Assembly (NCBI GenBank): GCA_024336345.1
Contig: JANFOG010000014.1
Location: forward strand, 434,001-498,000
Source: Mariannaea sp. PMI_226
Taxonomy: Eukaryota; Ascomycota; Sordariomycetes; Hypocreales; Nectriaceae
Length of the DNA: 64,000 nt
Direction: 5' to 3'
Shown here: piece after piece, positions 9,991 through 21,561 of the stretch
Numbering within the stretch: position 1 is the stretch's first letter
Layout: each line of letters begins with the position of its first letter
Translations under genes and position numbers: made by a program
Notes under the pieces: model-generated
The model's input: the letters and a program-made list of their open reading frames with translations, nothing else
Told to the model about the DNA's origin: nothing
Database searches by the model: none

Positions 9991-10744
9991 ATTTCTGTTC
10001 TGTTTCTCGCTTCTTAAAAAGATTTTGATCCCTTTAGGTGAAAGGATGCTTGGAATTGGGAAGAAACCTCTCACAAAAAAAAATCAAGGGCCGGAAACAA
10101 AGACTACTTTATAATATAGCAAGTCTACAGATGGAGAAGACTCAGCAGAACGGCGTTCGGAGATGCTCTGTGAGTCAACACTCTAATTGGCGTCGCAGCG
10201 CACCTAGATTGACAGCTAGCACCACACAACCCCCACCTCAATGTGGGCAATGTGGGCAATGCGGGCGAGTGAGTAAGTAGTCAATGGCGCCCTCTTGGAG
10301 ACATGTTTGATGGAGCCCATTCAAGGCCGGGTCTAGCCGTCTTGCACCGAGAAACGAGACACGAGACACATGAAGACCGCAGTTTACATGTAGGGCGCTG
10401 GCACTGCGGAATGTGAGTAAAAGATCCGATAGCGCAGACCCATCATCATGCTCCAGCTCAAGCATCAGTCAGTCCAAGTCACAATGCAGGCAGTACTATC
10501 CATGTGGAAGAGCTGTATTCATCATCATCCAAAAGAGAAAAAAACTGGTGTGTTCATTGTGTCTAATGTGTGAATGGTCAACGCCTCGTCCCATCATCAT
10601 AACTCTGAGTGGTGCGCCATCGCCCATTCGAACCAAAAAAGGAATAAATAATATAAATACCATCTAGCATGGCTGTGTGATATCGCAGGGGATTTCCTCC
10701 ATCCAAATGCTTGTGTTTCCGTCCATATGCAGTTCTGACCCCGG
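9991..10744. other. Intergenic, aminotransferase promoter and sirtuin 3' region
   Basis: No gene seen. Contains a short triple repeat of TGTGGGCAA-like units near 10242-10265. Confidence 0.5.
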
Positions 10745-13678
10745 TCATCTTTTGCATGACCATCTCGTGCCCCATCGTCTCAAATCAGAATCGAATCCTC
10801 TCGCCGACGGGCTGGGCATGTTGTGAACTATCGGCGTGCCCTTTCTCAAACCCGTCAAAGCCAAGATAGCATCGGTCTCCTCCGGTCTACTGTCCCGCTT
10901 TATCACAAGCGTCGCCTCTCTTGGTGTTATTTGACGCTGCCAAGTTGGCGGGCGATTTAACTGTCCTACCAGAGGATCATCATAAAAGAATGGGTTCCAT
11001 GATGGGGAGTCTCTTTCGAACCGCATGTTGACCGAAATGGGGGCCAATGGAGGACCTGAGGGGGTTCGAGGCTCAAGAGCCAGGGGTTTGACAAACCACG
11101 GTGTGGAAATATCCAGCGGCTGAGGCTTCAAAGGCGGTAACCGCAGCCCAGGTTCCATCTTCACCTCGCTCGCAATTGTGCGACGCCTACCAACAGTGGG
11201 CATAATTACTTCCTCGCCGTCAATCTTCTTCCGTTTCCTACGCCGGGGATTGGATTTGACGGATTCGATGATGGAGCTGTTGGGTTGAACATTGGCAGGC
11301 TCTGACTTCTCTTGCCTCTCTTGCTTCTCTGGGGTGCTGGGCTGTGTTGTAACGGTTGAAGTCTCTGCAGGTTCCGTAGCTTTGTTCTTTCGCCGAGATC
11401 GACCGTGGTTCGGGTTGAGCGTGGAGGATAGTTGCTTCGGCCTTTCAAGAGCACCAGGAGCGGATTTACGAGGCCGCTTCATCTTCGGTTTGACCACTTT
11501 CTTTTCGGGAGATGTTGATGCTCCTGGGAGGATTGATGTCGCCGGTACCGATATTGAAGCGCGTCGGTCTGGCGGCTTTTCTCCAGATATTCTGTGAAGT
11601 TCATTCACAATCTTCAATGTCCAATAGGCACCTGTAACCTTCGTATCCCGAAGAGCTACAGGATTGGCGGCAGGTGGTTTCTCAGGCTTCTCCCCGTCTC
11701 CTGTCGACTCCCGTTTCTTCTTAGGTTTTGGTGGCTCGGGGTCTTGCCATAGCTTAGGTATCTTGTCCTGCAAGTCAGCAACCCAGGCATCGCAATCCCA
11801 CTCGATCCAGTAGTCGATAACATCGCCCCAAGAGCTCTCCGGAGGCTTTGTGAAGTTGACGAACACAACTTTGCCGCCCTTAGTATGCACTGCCTTGGCA
11901 AATTCGCGAACCATGACCTTGAGGCCGTGTACTCGCAAGCTGGTGCCAAGAATGAGAAGCAAGTCAGGGCTCAGCGCTAGATCGTGCGTCACAATGGGAC
12001 TAATAAGGTGGCTGTTGGGGTGTTCCTCGCCATAGAGCACAATATCAGGCCTAAGTTTGCCAACACCCAGCGCTCTTTTGCCCCTTTCTTCTCTCGCAGT
12101 AGTAGCCCCAACGCAATGGGGACACTCTGGTTGTTGCCCGGACATGGTTTCCAGTTCCTTGTCTTCATCCCATGTGCAAACACGCCCACAGAGGAAACAT
12201 CTAAGGAGCTCTAATGATCCGTGAAGGAATACGCACTCGACGCCCGAGCGTGGCGTTTCTCTACGAGGGTTTCTGGGGGGTGGCTTCATTGCATCCGCTA
12301 AAGGTGGTTCAGTTTCCGTGGTGGGGGGAGTCTCCGTCCCTTCTGATTGAGTAGATTGAGACTGCTGACCAGCAGCTTCAGAATCAAAGTTCTGTTGGGT
12401 AGTGTCTGTCGAACACTGGTCTGTACTGCAAATTGAAGCTTCCTCAACCATTTTGTTTAGTTGATTCGCGTTGGCCGTCGACCTACGCGAGAACCGGCCA
12501 CGGCTGCCAGGGCCATCTTGAAGGGACGTTGACAACCCGACCTTTTCTTCAATCTGGTCAATGTTTTGAGTATAGCAACGGACGAGTTTGCCTCGGTCCC
12601 TCAGGTGACTGATGAAACGATGTGAGCTTGTCGGTTCAATATCCTTCACTTTCTGCCGCAAAGTTGTGGCAAAGGTGTAGAAGACTGATGTTCTCAGAGG
12701 ATCTGACCATATGGCAGCGTCGAACAGATCCTTGCCTTTCATGTTAGGTAGCGTGTTTTTCCCAGGATTCAATGGTTGTGAGAGGCTGAGTTGGTTTGCG
12801 GAAGGAGAGTCATCTACCTCGGATGGCGAGGTGCTGCGGCGGCTCGATTGGCCTTCTGACGGAGATTCAGGTTCAAATGGGTCAAAGAGAACAGGAGGTG
12901 GGCTCGATAGCGGTGAAGAACTGGGTGGAATGATGATGTCAGCCAGATGACTATGGTGATGTTTCCGAAATCCAGTAGGTGGAACAATGAGGTCTTCGGG
13001 CGGTGGTGAAGACAGAGGAGACGTCATGGGCTGTGCTAATCTCAGAGATCGCCGATTGGGTCTAGGCGTAACCAGAGGCAAGCCGTTGGCAGCTTCGCGG
13101 GTGACTGTTGGTGGGAGCTGTTGGTTCTCATCTTGAATATGTGAAGTTGGGAGGTCATTTAGCCGAGCAGAGTCTAGCTCAAGCTGTGCCTGGATCTGAG
13201 CTTCAGCATCCTCAGACAAGATGCTAGAGTCGGCCGCCGCGTCACATGAAACTCTTCGCCTTTTGCTTCGTCGTCCATTGTCTACATCGTTTGCAATGTT
13301 ATCCTTGTCTTTGTCTCCACCATCCTTGTCATTTGAGACGTCTTGTTCGGCGAGACGCGCCTGGCGGGCGGCGGCGTCGAACTGTGCCTGAATCAATGAA
13401 TACAGACCATTTTCGGAGCGGAAATCCTGCGTTACCAGGTTAGTTTTTCTGGGGGGTGATGACGTTCCAGTATTGCATAGGTAACATAAAAAGTGCTTCG
13501 GGGCCTTGGGGGAAGAGGGAAGCGGGGAACTGCGAGCGCAACATACAGGAATACCCGAATTGGTGCTGATGCCGGCGCCCGTGACAACGACGACCTTGCG
13601 CGCCTTGAGTAGGGAATTGGCTATGTGCTGGAGGGTTTCGCTCGCACCAGGCTGGACGTGGGTTGTGGGCATCTTCAA
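10745..13678 (-). CDS. Sirtuin NAD-dependent deacetylase, Hst3/Hst4 type
   Basis: Exons 13678-13547 and 13426-10745 (937 aa). The 120-nt intron (GTATGT, CTAAC branch, GCAG) sits inside the signature GAGISTNSGIP-DFRSENGLYS, which is complete only after splicing. Further sirtuin motifs are TQNIDQIEEKVG (about residue 330), the catalytic region FLHGS (about 444) and the zinc Cys pairs CFLC and CPHC; GTSLRVHG (about 540) and VNFTKP close the Rossmann fold. A long acidic and Ser-rich insertion with a basic RRSKRRR nuclear signal (about residues 75-270) splits the domain, and a basic tail of some 330 residues follows. This layout fits fungal Hst3/Hst4 homologues, nuclear histone H3K56 deacetylases acting in genome stability and silencing. 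The start could equally be the Met two codons later. The intron is open in frame, so retention would give a 977-residue protein with a broken NAD pocket. Confidence 0.9.
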   Translation of the reverse strand: MKMPTTHVQPGASETLQHIANSLLKARKVVVVTGAGISTNSGIPVCCARSSPLPSSPKAPKHFLCYLCNTGTSSPPRKTNLVTQDFRSENGLYSLIQAQFDAAARQARLAEQDVSNDKDGGDKDKDNIANDVDNGRRSKRRRVSCDAAADSSILSEDAEAQIQAQLELDSARLNDLPTSHIQDENQQLPPTVTREAANGLPLVTPRPNRRSLRLAQPMTSPLSSPPPEDLIVPPTGFRKHHHSHLADIIIPPSSSPLSSPPPVLFDPFEPESPSEGQSSRRSTSPSEVDDSPSANQLSLSQPLNPGKNTLPNMKGKDLFDAAIWSDPLRTSVFYTFATTLRQKVKDIEPTSSHRFISHLRDRGKLVRCYTQNIDQIEEKVGLSTSLQDGPGSRGRFSRRSTANANQLNKMVEEASICSTDQCSTDTTQQNFDSEAAGQQSQSTQSEGTETPPTTETEPPLADAMKPPPRNPRRETPRSGVECVFLHGSLELLRCFLCGRVCTWDEDKELETMSGQQPECPHCVGATTAREERGKRALGVGKLRPDIVLYGEEHPNSHLISPIVTHDLALSPDLLLILGTSLRVHGLKVMVREFAKAVHTKGGKVVFVNFTKPPESSWGDVIDYWIEWDCDAWVADLQDKIPKLWQDPEPPKPKKKRESTGDGEKPEKPPAANPVALRDTKVTGAYWTLKIVNELHRISGEKPPDRRASISVPATSILPGASTSPEKKVVKPKMKRPRKSAPGALERPKQLSSTLNPNHGRSRRKNKATEPAETSTVTTQPSTPEKQERQEKSEPANVQPNSSIIESVKSNPRRRKRKKIDGEEVIMPTVGRRRTIASEVKMEPGLRLPPLKPQPLDISTPWFVKPLALEPRTPSGPPLAPISVNMRFERDSPSWNPFFYDDPLVGQLNRPPTWQRQITPREATLVIKRDSRPEETDAILALTGLRKGTPIVHNMPSPSARGFDSDLRRWGTRWSCKR

Positions 13679-15304
13679 GACGGGGGCGAAGGCAAAAAGC
13701 GAGCGAAAATCAGCTCAGCGCGTCGCGCGTGAAGCTGTAATTGTTGGCGATGCGGGCGGAGAGAAGCACGGCACTATGAACGATATCGGGACCCAGTTTC
13801 TCGCGACGACACAGAAAGCTGGGGGAAATGATGTCGTCGGGGTCTAGCAGTGGTGAAAGTATAAGGATAAATTCGACATTTTCGTGCACCACATATGCTT
13901 GGAGGAATCGGACGCGCAGAAAGCCAAGGTGAGCGGGACGTTGAAATGTGAATGCGGGCTTGTTTGTGGTTCGACGCCGCAGAGAGAGCGCAAAAGCGAG
14001 ACGGAAGCGCGACGGTGGTGGTGGAAGTGGAGGAGCGGCGTCACTGCTGAGACTGACTGGGGAAGCCGGGAGGGGAAGGGGAAAACGAGAGAGGAAAAGG
14101 ACGTTTGCAGAGGAGCAGAGAAGTTCGCCGTTCCTATCTCCCGACCATTCAAATGTGAGGCGTGTTTATGGAGGTTGAGATCATGTCAAGTCCAGTCCAG
14201 ATCAAGACGCGATACCTTGAGCTGGTCGGTGAGTACCCGCTATCCATGTAAGTTGGGTAGGTCAGTGGTCATGTAGACTACTAGGTACCTTGCCTTAGGT
14301 ACTGTAGTTGCTTGGTACTTGTGTTGTGCTTTGTGTGGTACTCGGTACCCTGGGGGTGGAGTAGAGTAGCGCCTCTTTCCTTCCTTCGGTTCCAGGTTCC
14401 TTGTTGTGATCCGTGATCCCCATTGGAAAGTGGATGTTTATGTTTGGGCGTGGCTGGCGACTGCCTCCAAATGTTCAACTATCACTTATCGATAAGAGCG
14501 ACTTGGACAATTAAATTCTTGTCGATAAGTAAGGCAAGATAAGTATTTAATTTATTGACTTTCGGACTGCCTTGTATAGAGTACCTAGTGAGTACAATTA
14601 CTGGATGCTTCATTCCATCTCTCTCTTTCTCACGTTGACGTAACGTCATTGCCGCAAGTTTCCAAATCTAAACGAAGACGGACAACGTGCTGAAGAATGC
14701 GCGCCACAGGTCCACTCCACAGCGACCTTACATAGCACACACACAGCATTTTTTTCCCGAATGGAGACGATCAGGGCCCTGAACAGCGCATGCATGTGAC
14801 AAAGGAATAAAGCGATGGAATAATAGTCTTGGGTTTGGACTCGACTTCAAGAAACCGACAAGAGAGCAACAGAGACATCCCCAAGCACATACAATACATA
14901 CATAGTAATTACGCGCAGCATCAACGAATCTAATCCGTCCTCGTCGACAATAAGCAAGGGATCAATCTACCTGCAGCGAGTGCTCGCGGCCACGCTTACT
15001 CCAGCACAAAACGCGGCCCGGTCCACCGCCTTGGTGTCCAAGATCCTGGTCCGTTCGCCTCCCACCCATAACAAACCAAACAGGGATCGTCAGGGCCTCT
15101 TGTTTATCTGACCTTGTGACACACACACCTTGTGCAGGCGAAGCACGATTCTGCTCTCAAGTTGTCAATTGACCAGTCTAATGCAATGAATGCAACAAGT
15201 TATATATGATCAGTTTGTCTATCGTCATAAACATAGGGTTCATCTAACTATAGAATCCTTCCTCTACATAACTACTCCCCCATCAATTCGCATCGCATCA
15301 GAAA
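13679..15304. other. Intergenic, sirtuin promoter and peptidase 3' region
   Basis: About 1.6 kb without a supported gene. A stretch at 14270-14350 is rich in TAGGTACC/GGTAC-type short repeats similar to those at 61.2-61.6 kb. GATAAG-type sites occur near 14490-14540. Confidence 0.45.
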
Positions 15305-17071
15305 TCACATCTTCATCAAAACATCCATAAACTTGCTGAAATCTTGCGGAACTCCCAGCCCAGTCACTGCATCCCATCCCTCCGTCACCGGCCACCCAGC
15401 AGCTCCCTTTCGAAACTTGCACGGATACGCCGCTCCCTTGACCGTATCTTCTAATGCCTCTTGCATTGCCTTCGAGTACAGCTTCTTGTTCAGCCATCCC
15501 AGCACCGGCTTTCCCTTGCGCACCCGCGCATCGTTGATCAGTGCAATCATGGCCGCGATCAACGGCGTGCTCGCGCTGGTGCCCTGAAGCATATTTATCT
15601 TACCCGCCTGCTGTACGACGAAGCTGGTCCCCACTGCCGAAATATCCGGCACGGCGCGGTAGGATGGCGAGTAGTAGCCCTTCATCCGGCCGTTTAGTTC
15701 TGAGACGTAGCCGGCCACGGCCTTCTTCTGCCAGGACGGAATCTCAAAGTACTGCGAGAAGCCACCTCCGCTGAAGCTGGCGGCATGCGGGGGGCTCTTA
15801 TTGTTGGATACGGCGCCAATACTGGTCACCCAGGGGCACGTCGAGGGGAAAACGGCCATGGCGACATCGCGGTCAGATCCGTCGTTGGTTCGACAGTTGG
15901 AATTGCTCGAGCCCTTGGTGCCTCCATCTCCGGACGCCACCAGGACGGAGACGCCACGAGAAGTCAGCAATCCAAAGAGGTCGCACACGCGTTTAGCATA
16001 CGCCCGTGGCACCGAGAGCTCGTCATCGGCATACGAAATGGAGAGCACGTGCGGCAGTTGACGATCTGTCTTGTTGAGTAGGTGTTCGAGAAGCTCCAGG
16101 TAAGGCTCATTGGTAGACTTGGATACGCTCTTGGCGTCGCCGTTGTCATCTAGCATTACGCCTCGGCCGCCTCCCAAGTAGTAGGAGATTTTGGCGGGGA
16201 ATCCAACCCCCATGGCATACTGCACGTCTAGGGCGGCCTCGCCTCCGGATTTCGCCAGGACTTGAGAGTTCTTGCCACCGTTGAAGTTCTCAACCGTGTA
16301 ATTGTAACGTTTCTTGTAGAGTGTCGGTGCAAAAGTCTGGAGCCACTTGTCGCTATCCCGATAGTTGGCGTTTTCTTCCAGGAATCCGGCGATCCCCAAG
16401 CGAATTGAAGATCTGTCGTTGGGTGTCTTGTAATTGATGTTGTAAAGCTTCAGCAAGCAGTCAGGTGTGACTAGAAAACTACACGGCGTAATCGGTTTCC
16501 TACCTCTAGGGGTCAGGTCCTTTGTCACCAGGGAGTGAGGGATGTCCAGCCGTTGCGATGTCAGTTGCCTTTGGGGAAGCATGAAATTGGCAATGGGGTG
16601 GATAAAGTCAATAGCGTCATGAACTTCTTTGGGAACATAGTATTCCCTCGTTCGAAGGACGGGCTTGTGATCCTCAAACTGGTAGAAGTTGAAAGTTGTG
16701 TCCAGGAGCGACTCTGCTGCCTTGACCGTCGTCTTTACATGAACCCAGTCTCTATCAGTAGAGGCTTCTCCCGCAAGGCCCTTGCTCTTTAACCACCCCA
16801 GCACCTTTTTGACATCCTTTTGATTCGGTTCGCGGAGGGCTTGAGCTTCTGCTTGTGAAAGATGATGCGAAGACTCGACCTGCTCTTGAATGGTGTGCGC
16901 ATTTGGATGGTGGAGAGCAAAGGACAGCTGGACCTTTTGCGTAGGGTCAGGAGTTTTGTTGTCAAGTTTCTTCCATCCGCGAGGTATAACAGGGGTGTCT
17001 TCGAGCAGCATGTGCTCGCTGGCACCAAGGCCAGCCAGGGCCAGTACAGACAGTAGTGATCTGAAAATCAT
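15305..17071 (-). CDS. Secreted tripeptidyl peptidase, sedolisin family (S53)
   Basis: Single exon, 588 aa. A signal peptide (about residues 1-17) is followed by the pro-kumamolisin activation domain (about 35-175) and the peptidase domain (about 195-585). The Ser-Glu-Asp catalytic set is visible: Glu278 and Asp282 in SGGEAALD, the oxyanion Asp382 in VASGDGG, and the nucleophile Ser499 in GTSAS. The C-terminal GWDAVTGLG is the usual calcium-site region. Such enzymes remove tripeptides from protein N-termini at acidic pH outside the cell or in vacuoles, supporting nitrogen nutrition and, in pathogens, host protein breakdown. The length matches fungal sed/TppA proteins. A GT...AG pair around residues 188-200 could mimic an intron of 37 nt, but the protein reads through correctly (TPCSFLVTPDCL), so no splicing is assumed. 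Confidence 0.92.
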   Translation of the reverse strand: MIFRSLLSVLALAGLGASEHMLLEDTPVIPRGWKKLDNKTPDPTQKVQLSFALHHPNAHTIQEQVESSHHLSQAEAQALREPNQKDVKKVLGWLKSKGLAGEASTDRDWVHVKTTVKAAESLLDTTFNFYQFEDHKPVLRTREYYVPKEVHDAIDFIHPIANFMLPQRQLTSQRLDIPHSLVTKDLTPRGRKPITPCSFLVTPDCLLKLYNINYKTPNDRSSIRLGIAGFLEENANYRDSDKWLQTFAPTLYKKRYNYTVENFNGGKNSQVLAKSGGEAALDVQYAMGVGFPAKISYYLGGGRGVMLDDNGDAKSVSKSTNEPYLELLEHLLNKTDRQLPHVLSISYADDELSVPRAYAKRVCDLFGLLTSRGVSVLVASGDGGTKGSSNSNCRTNDGSDRDVAMAVFPSTCPWVTSIGAVSNNKSPPHAASFSGGGFSQYFEIPSWQKKAVAGYVSELNGRMKGYYSPSYRAVPDISAVGTSFVVQQAGKINMLQGTSASTPLIAAMIALINDARVRKGKPVLGWLNKKLYSKAMQEALEDTVKGAAYPCKFRKGAAGWPVTEGWDAVTGLGVPQDFSKFMDVLMKM

Positions 17072-19405
17072 GATTTGGGCTTGGACGAGAAGGTCGCCTC
17101 ACAAGCCAGTCTCTATTCTATTCTACATGGCAGGCGACGGCTCTACACAATATAAATGCCTGAAATTAGGTTGTCGATCTAATTCTTGAGCGTCGTTGTC
17201 CCGGGATATCTTTGAGACACTCCAAGTGTAGCCGCACCGATCTGGGAGGATTGCGTTCCAGCTGCCATCAAAATTCCGGAGCCCGCACATACAATGTATA
17301 CATAGCCTGTAGCTGCGATTTTGTTCTAGATCAAGGACACTATATTTATTACATTTGCGCACAATTCTGCATGGACGCGTACGCCTGCTAGATTCCCCGG
17401 TCCTTCTATTTATTCTTGGCGAGTTCTTAATTCTTTGATTGCAATGAGAAGCTATCTAGCAGGAATGGGATACAAATAGAAGTGAAATTTGATCGTATGG
17501 CTTTTCTCATCCATCGAATGATGCCTCAGAAGGCAGGTTGGCTTCTGTGGCCATGACACGGTGATTGGATGGCAAGTCTTCCAGCACATTGCTCATTTCC
17601 TAAGAATGACAAACAATAAGTTTGTATGGACAACAAACATGCCCAAACTGCTACTCTGAAGAACTGACGTGAAAGGGATAAGTGACATAGTAATAAGTCA
17701 AAAGGGCGAGACCACCATCTCCCCCCCTCCCCCTGCCCACTCCCCCACCACGTCGTTGGCACAGACTATACAATTGTGACCTTTTTCAAATAGGCACAAA
17801 CGGAACCCCTTCCTCTACGTGGGTGACCACGGTGAAAATAGCATATTCGGTGAGATGAGGCACTTGCAAGATGCATGCCCCGTGACTCGTGGGTGGTAGC
17901 CCCTTGGGTATCCCACGCAGCCGCTCCACTCGAAACATTGCTTTTTACTGTCATTTGCCAATTTTGCTTTGCCATCTTTCCTCCCCCACGAGACAAGTAG
18001 CATACGTGAAAGTGAGCTGCGATGATGTGACTGAGGTCGCCAAGATCACTGTTCCCATGTCACTGAAAACGGAAACAAGCATGAAATATCCATTATACTT
18101 CTGTCTTTCAGCTTGTATGTGTTTGTGCGTGTGCGCGTCAAGCTGAGGTTGCGATGAACTGAGCTGGACTGGACCGCATTCTTCGGTCAATTAACCCCCA
18201 GCTGGAACTCGAGAAAATTTATAAGACATTGCATTGTCGTCGTCGTCTTCCCATGCGAAGAGTTCCTTTCCCCAGGGGCCCATGCTTGTTTTACTTGGTC
18301 TCATTCAACCCCCACCACTAGGTGGGTATCCCTTGGTCATGGCCTCGACGGCTTGCATGGAGTCCTGCATCGCCATATGCAACACAGCGAGTTTCCTCAC
18401 CTGATGGCGCACGACGACTTGCCCCAACTCCCCGACCTGATCCTGGTCGTTGGGCATGTACTCCCCGAGGCTTGGAGGGGCTTATACCAGTCCGGCACAT
18501 GAATAAAGCATCAGCCGGGATAGCACCAACGACGCCAACCCCAGTTGGTATTATGCTGTCATGATTTGCCCAATTCGATGAGATGAAGCCTTTTACACCG
18601 TAGAAGCAAATCACCGAAGAGCAGAAAAATAGAAAATACTAAAAAAAATAAGTACAATTTTCTTTACATGCAACGTACAGCCATCTTTGAGCTTCGAGTA
18701 TTTATCGTCTTCTCACCGTCGTCGACGATCACCCCACCTCCAAGGGGCGGGGCTACATGAGGCTATCAACATCTCGGCCTCACTTAACCCACGCCGTGAA
18801 CTTGTCATCCTCGGGATCCTCCGCGGGACCACTACATATCCATGCTTGCATAGATGGTCTTTTTCCTCTAACCGTTAGCATCCCATAATGCATGCCCGCC
18901 TCGTTCTTCCCACCCACTTTGACCCATCGCCTCAGCTTCTCTTCCTTTCTCCACCACCGATAGTCCGAAAGACACATGGGCCGTGACGACGACGACCCGA
19001 AGCCCGGCGCTATACCTCGCCTGTTCTGGGGCTATTACTCAGACATTGGTTCGCTGTCATGCCTCGTTGGGTAACTGAAATGACAGCCCTCCCACGGCTA
19101 GGGCTGTCTGGTTTGATCAAGCACCTAGTAGGAGGCTGTCTGAAAGCTTCTAGGGTGGTCCTTTGGGATCATCCACGTCAATAATGCCTGTCCTTATCCC
19201 ACGGCCGACATGTGGGATTTTAAGAGAGACGATAGAAGTGCTCCGTAATTCTTGATGACAAACAATGCACAAACCTTGGCATCCTTGTCTTGGGCGCGGA
19301 AGGGCTTGACATCTGCCGCTCGACTCAGCAGAGGTTCAAATCCCAGCCAAAGAAGAGAGAAGAGTTGGCTTAAAGCCAGTGTCCTGTTCTTTTCTCTTTC
19401 TTCCA
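17072..19405. other. Intergenic between divergent genes
   Basis: About 2.3 kb between the peptidase (minus) and the PLP-rhodanese gene (plus). Many short frames on both strands, none with domains. No tRNA or repeat family recognised; a B-box-like GGTTCAAATCC near 19331 does not belong to a tRNA fold. Confidence 0.45.
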
Positions 19406-19412
19406 TATATAA
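19406..19412 (+). promoter_or_regulatory. TATA box of the PLP-rhodanese gene
   Basis: TATATAA, 129 bp before the ATG at 19541, followed by a CT-rich leader typical of fungal promoters. Confidence 0.5.
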
Positions 19413-19540
19413 CCCAGTCCTCTCTGTCTCTTTCTCTCTGCATACTGAGCGTCTTCGTCTATACCTGCTTGCATCTCATCTCTTTGAGCACCCATTCACA
19501 ACTCTTCAGCCAAGTGCTCTTATATAATTCGACCCTCAAA

Positions 19541-21561
19541 ATGGTCAGCTCTGAGTATCTTGGTGTTTACACGGGATCGGATTCTGTCCGCAAGTACTTC
19601 GATCCAGAATCTTCTCCTCCTATCCCCCTGGTTGAGATCCCAGATTGCCTCAATCCTTACCGAGCCGATGGTGTTCGCATATATGCCAAGATGATGACGA
19701 TGCACCCGGCTACTAACGTCAAAGTTATTCCAGGTTGGTTGCCTCCTCAAGAGAAATTCTTCATCGTACACAAAAATGAATGCCGAAAAAAGCTAATAAT
19801 TAAACCCGGGCAGCCATAAACCTCTTAGAGAAGGGCGTCAAACCTGGCGTCACAAAAACAATCGTTGAGAGCAGCTCCGGCTCCACTGTCATATCCATGG
19901 CCATGGTCGCCCGCGCCTTTCACGGCATCGACGACGTACATGCCTATCTGAGTAACAAGACGAGTGAAACGAAGCTACGTCTAATGCAGTTCTTTGGCCT
20001 CGATGTGTAAGCGCCATCTGACTCCATATTGTGCACTTGACCCGCCATTAATACTTCTGCTCTCCAATATAACAGGACTCTGTTTGGTGGTCCAGCACAA
20101 CCCACACCTGTGGACTTAAGAGGCGGTACCCAAGCTGCTGCTCGCAAGGCGACAGAAGCAGAGTCAATTTGTAGTCCGAATCAATACGTGAATGATGATG
20201 TATGTCACCCCAAGGCCTCATGTTTTATTCAGAAATCCTAGATCTTAACCCATACTGCTTCAGAACTGGAAGTCCCACGTCCGCTGGACAGGCCCTCAGA
20301 TCCACCGCCAGCTCCCCGAAATTAATGCCATTGTGGCTTCCATGGGAACTGCAGGCAAGTCGCGTCCTATCAATCGGACTAATTACTAGCTAATGCGAGC
20401 GCATAGGTACTATGACGGGCTTGGGTACATACTTCAAAGAGGCGAAGCCATCAGTATATCGCATCGCGTAAGTAATTCCCAATGTCTATCCTCTTCAATG
20501 AAGAGATCCTTACCCAGCTTGACAGCGTTTGCACCAAAGCCGGAGAACGAGTACCTGGCCCTCGTGAGTATTCTCTCATGGAAGAAGTCAGATTCCCCTA
20601 CAAAACAGCACATGATGCCCTTGAGGAGGTCTCGGCTCCAGATTCCTTCTCATTATCACTGGCTCTCTCCCGTCGAGGAATTCTTTGCGGCCCCTCTTCT
20701 GGTCTGGCTCTTCAAGGACTGTTCCAGAGAATTGAGGCCATGAAGCAGGAAAATACTCTATCTCGGATTGCTGGACCTGGTGGAGAAGTGCACTGTGTAT
20801 TTATGTGCTGCGACCTTCCTTACCAGTACTTGAATGAGTACTTTGCCAACTTGGGACCTGAGAAGTTTAAGCCTCTTCGAAACGAGGTAAGTTTTGATAG
20901 AGACTGCGATTTTTACAACCAACACCAAAGCTGACTGTGCCTTTCCTTTGCTCCCTCATTCTAGAAATTAAGAAAAGTCGATCTATATCGCTACGATGAT
21001 AGCTGGGAGCTTCAAGCACTCCCCGCTCTGTCTAAGTACTTCAACATCCACCCGCTGGACTCCCACGACACCGTCCTGGCGCTCGCAGACCAGCTAGACA
21101 AAGCTCTCACTGCCAAGCCCAGCACGCAAGTCCTAGACTTCCGTCGCCCCGTCGACTACGACGCCTTTCACCTTCCCAACTCGGTAAACATCCCTCTGAA
21201 TGCCCTCAGCGCTGGTGCGTCGGCGGGTAGTCCGTTTGCAAACGTAGCAGATGAATGTGACATGCTGGAAGAGGTTTGGCTTGAGCTCGAAGATCTCTTC
21301 GCTGTCGAGGGTGCGAACAACGGCAGCGGCAGCGGCAAGCGAAACGCCAGCGCGCAAGCCTTGATGTCGCTTCTTAGAGGCAAGAGAACCCTCACGCTGT
21401 GCTATGACGGCGATAGTGCGAGGGTTGCCAACAGCGTACTTAGAGCTAAGGGTGTCGAGGCCGAAAGCATACGTGGTGGTTTTGCGGCACTGTCCGAGTT
21501 GCAGATGCCGTGCAATAACGCCAGCGACGTTACCGTCCTTCCAGTATCCCTTGAAGTTTGA
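19541..21561 (+). CDS. Cysteine-synthase-like PLP enzyme fused to a C-terminal rhodanese domain
   Basis: Seven exons: 19541-19733, 19814-20006, 20076-20199, 20264-20354, 20407-20467, 20526-20886, 20965-21561 (539 aa). All junctions keep frame; intron 4 has a GC donor (GCAAGT), the others GT. The N-terminal part is a fold-type-II PLP enzyme: Lys61 in PATNVK for the Schiff base, a substrate loop ESSSGST and a phosphate-binding MGTAGTMTGLG, as in cysteine synthase. The segment VPGPR after the fold is also conserved in fungal relatives. From about residue 390 comes a rhodanese-like domain (VLDFRRP, FHLPNSVNIPL) with an acceptor-loop LCYDGD whose Cys487 could carry persulfide. A joined PLP and sulfurtransferase enzyme suggests sulfur transfer from or to an amino acid substrate; the reaction is not known to me. 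There is no secretion signal, so it is presumably cytosolic. Confidence 0.85.

Noticed and set aside
16470..16506. Apparent 37-nt GT-AG intron in the tripeptidyl peptidase gene
   Set aside because: Too short for a fungal intron, and the read-through protein matches the family around TPCSFLVTPDCL.
19260..19345. tRNA-like stretch with a B-box match (GGTTCAAATCC)
   Set aside because: The T-stem does not pair and no A box or acceptor stem fits.
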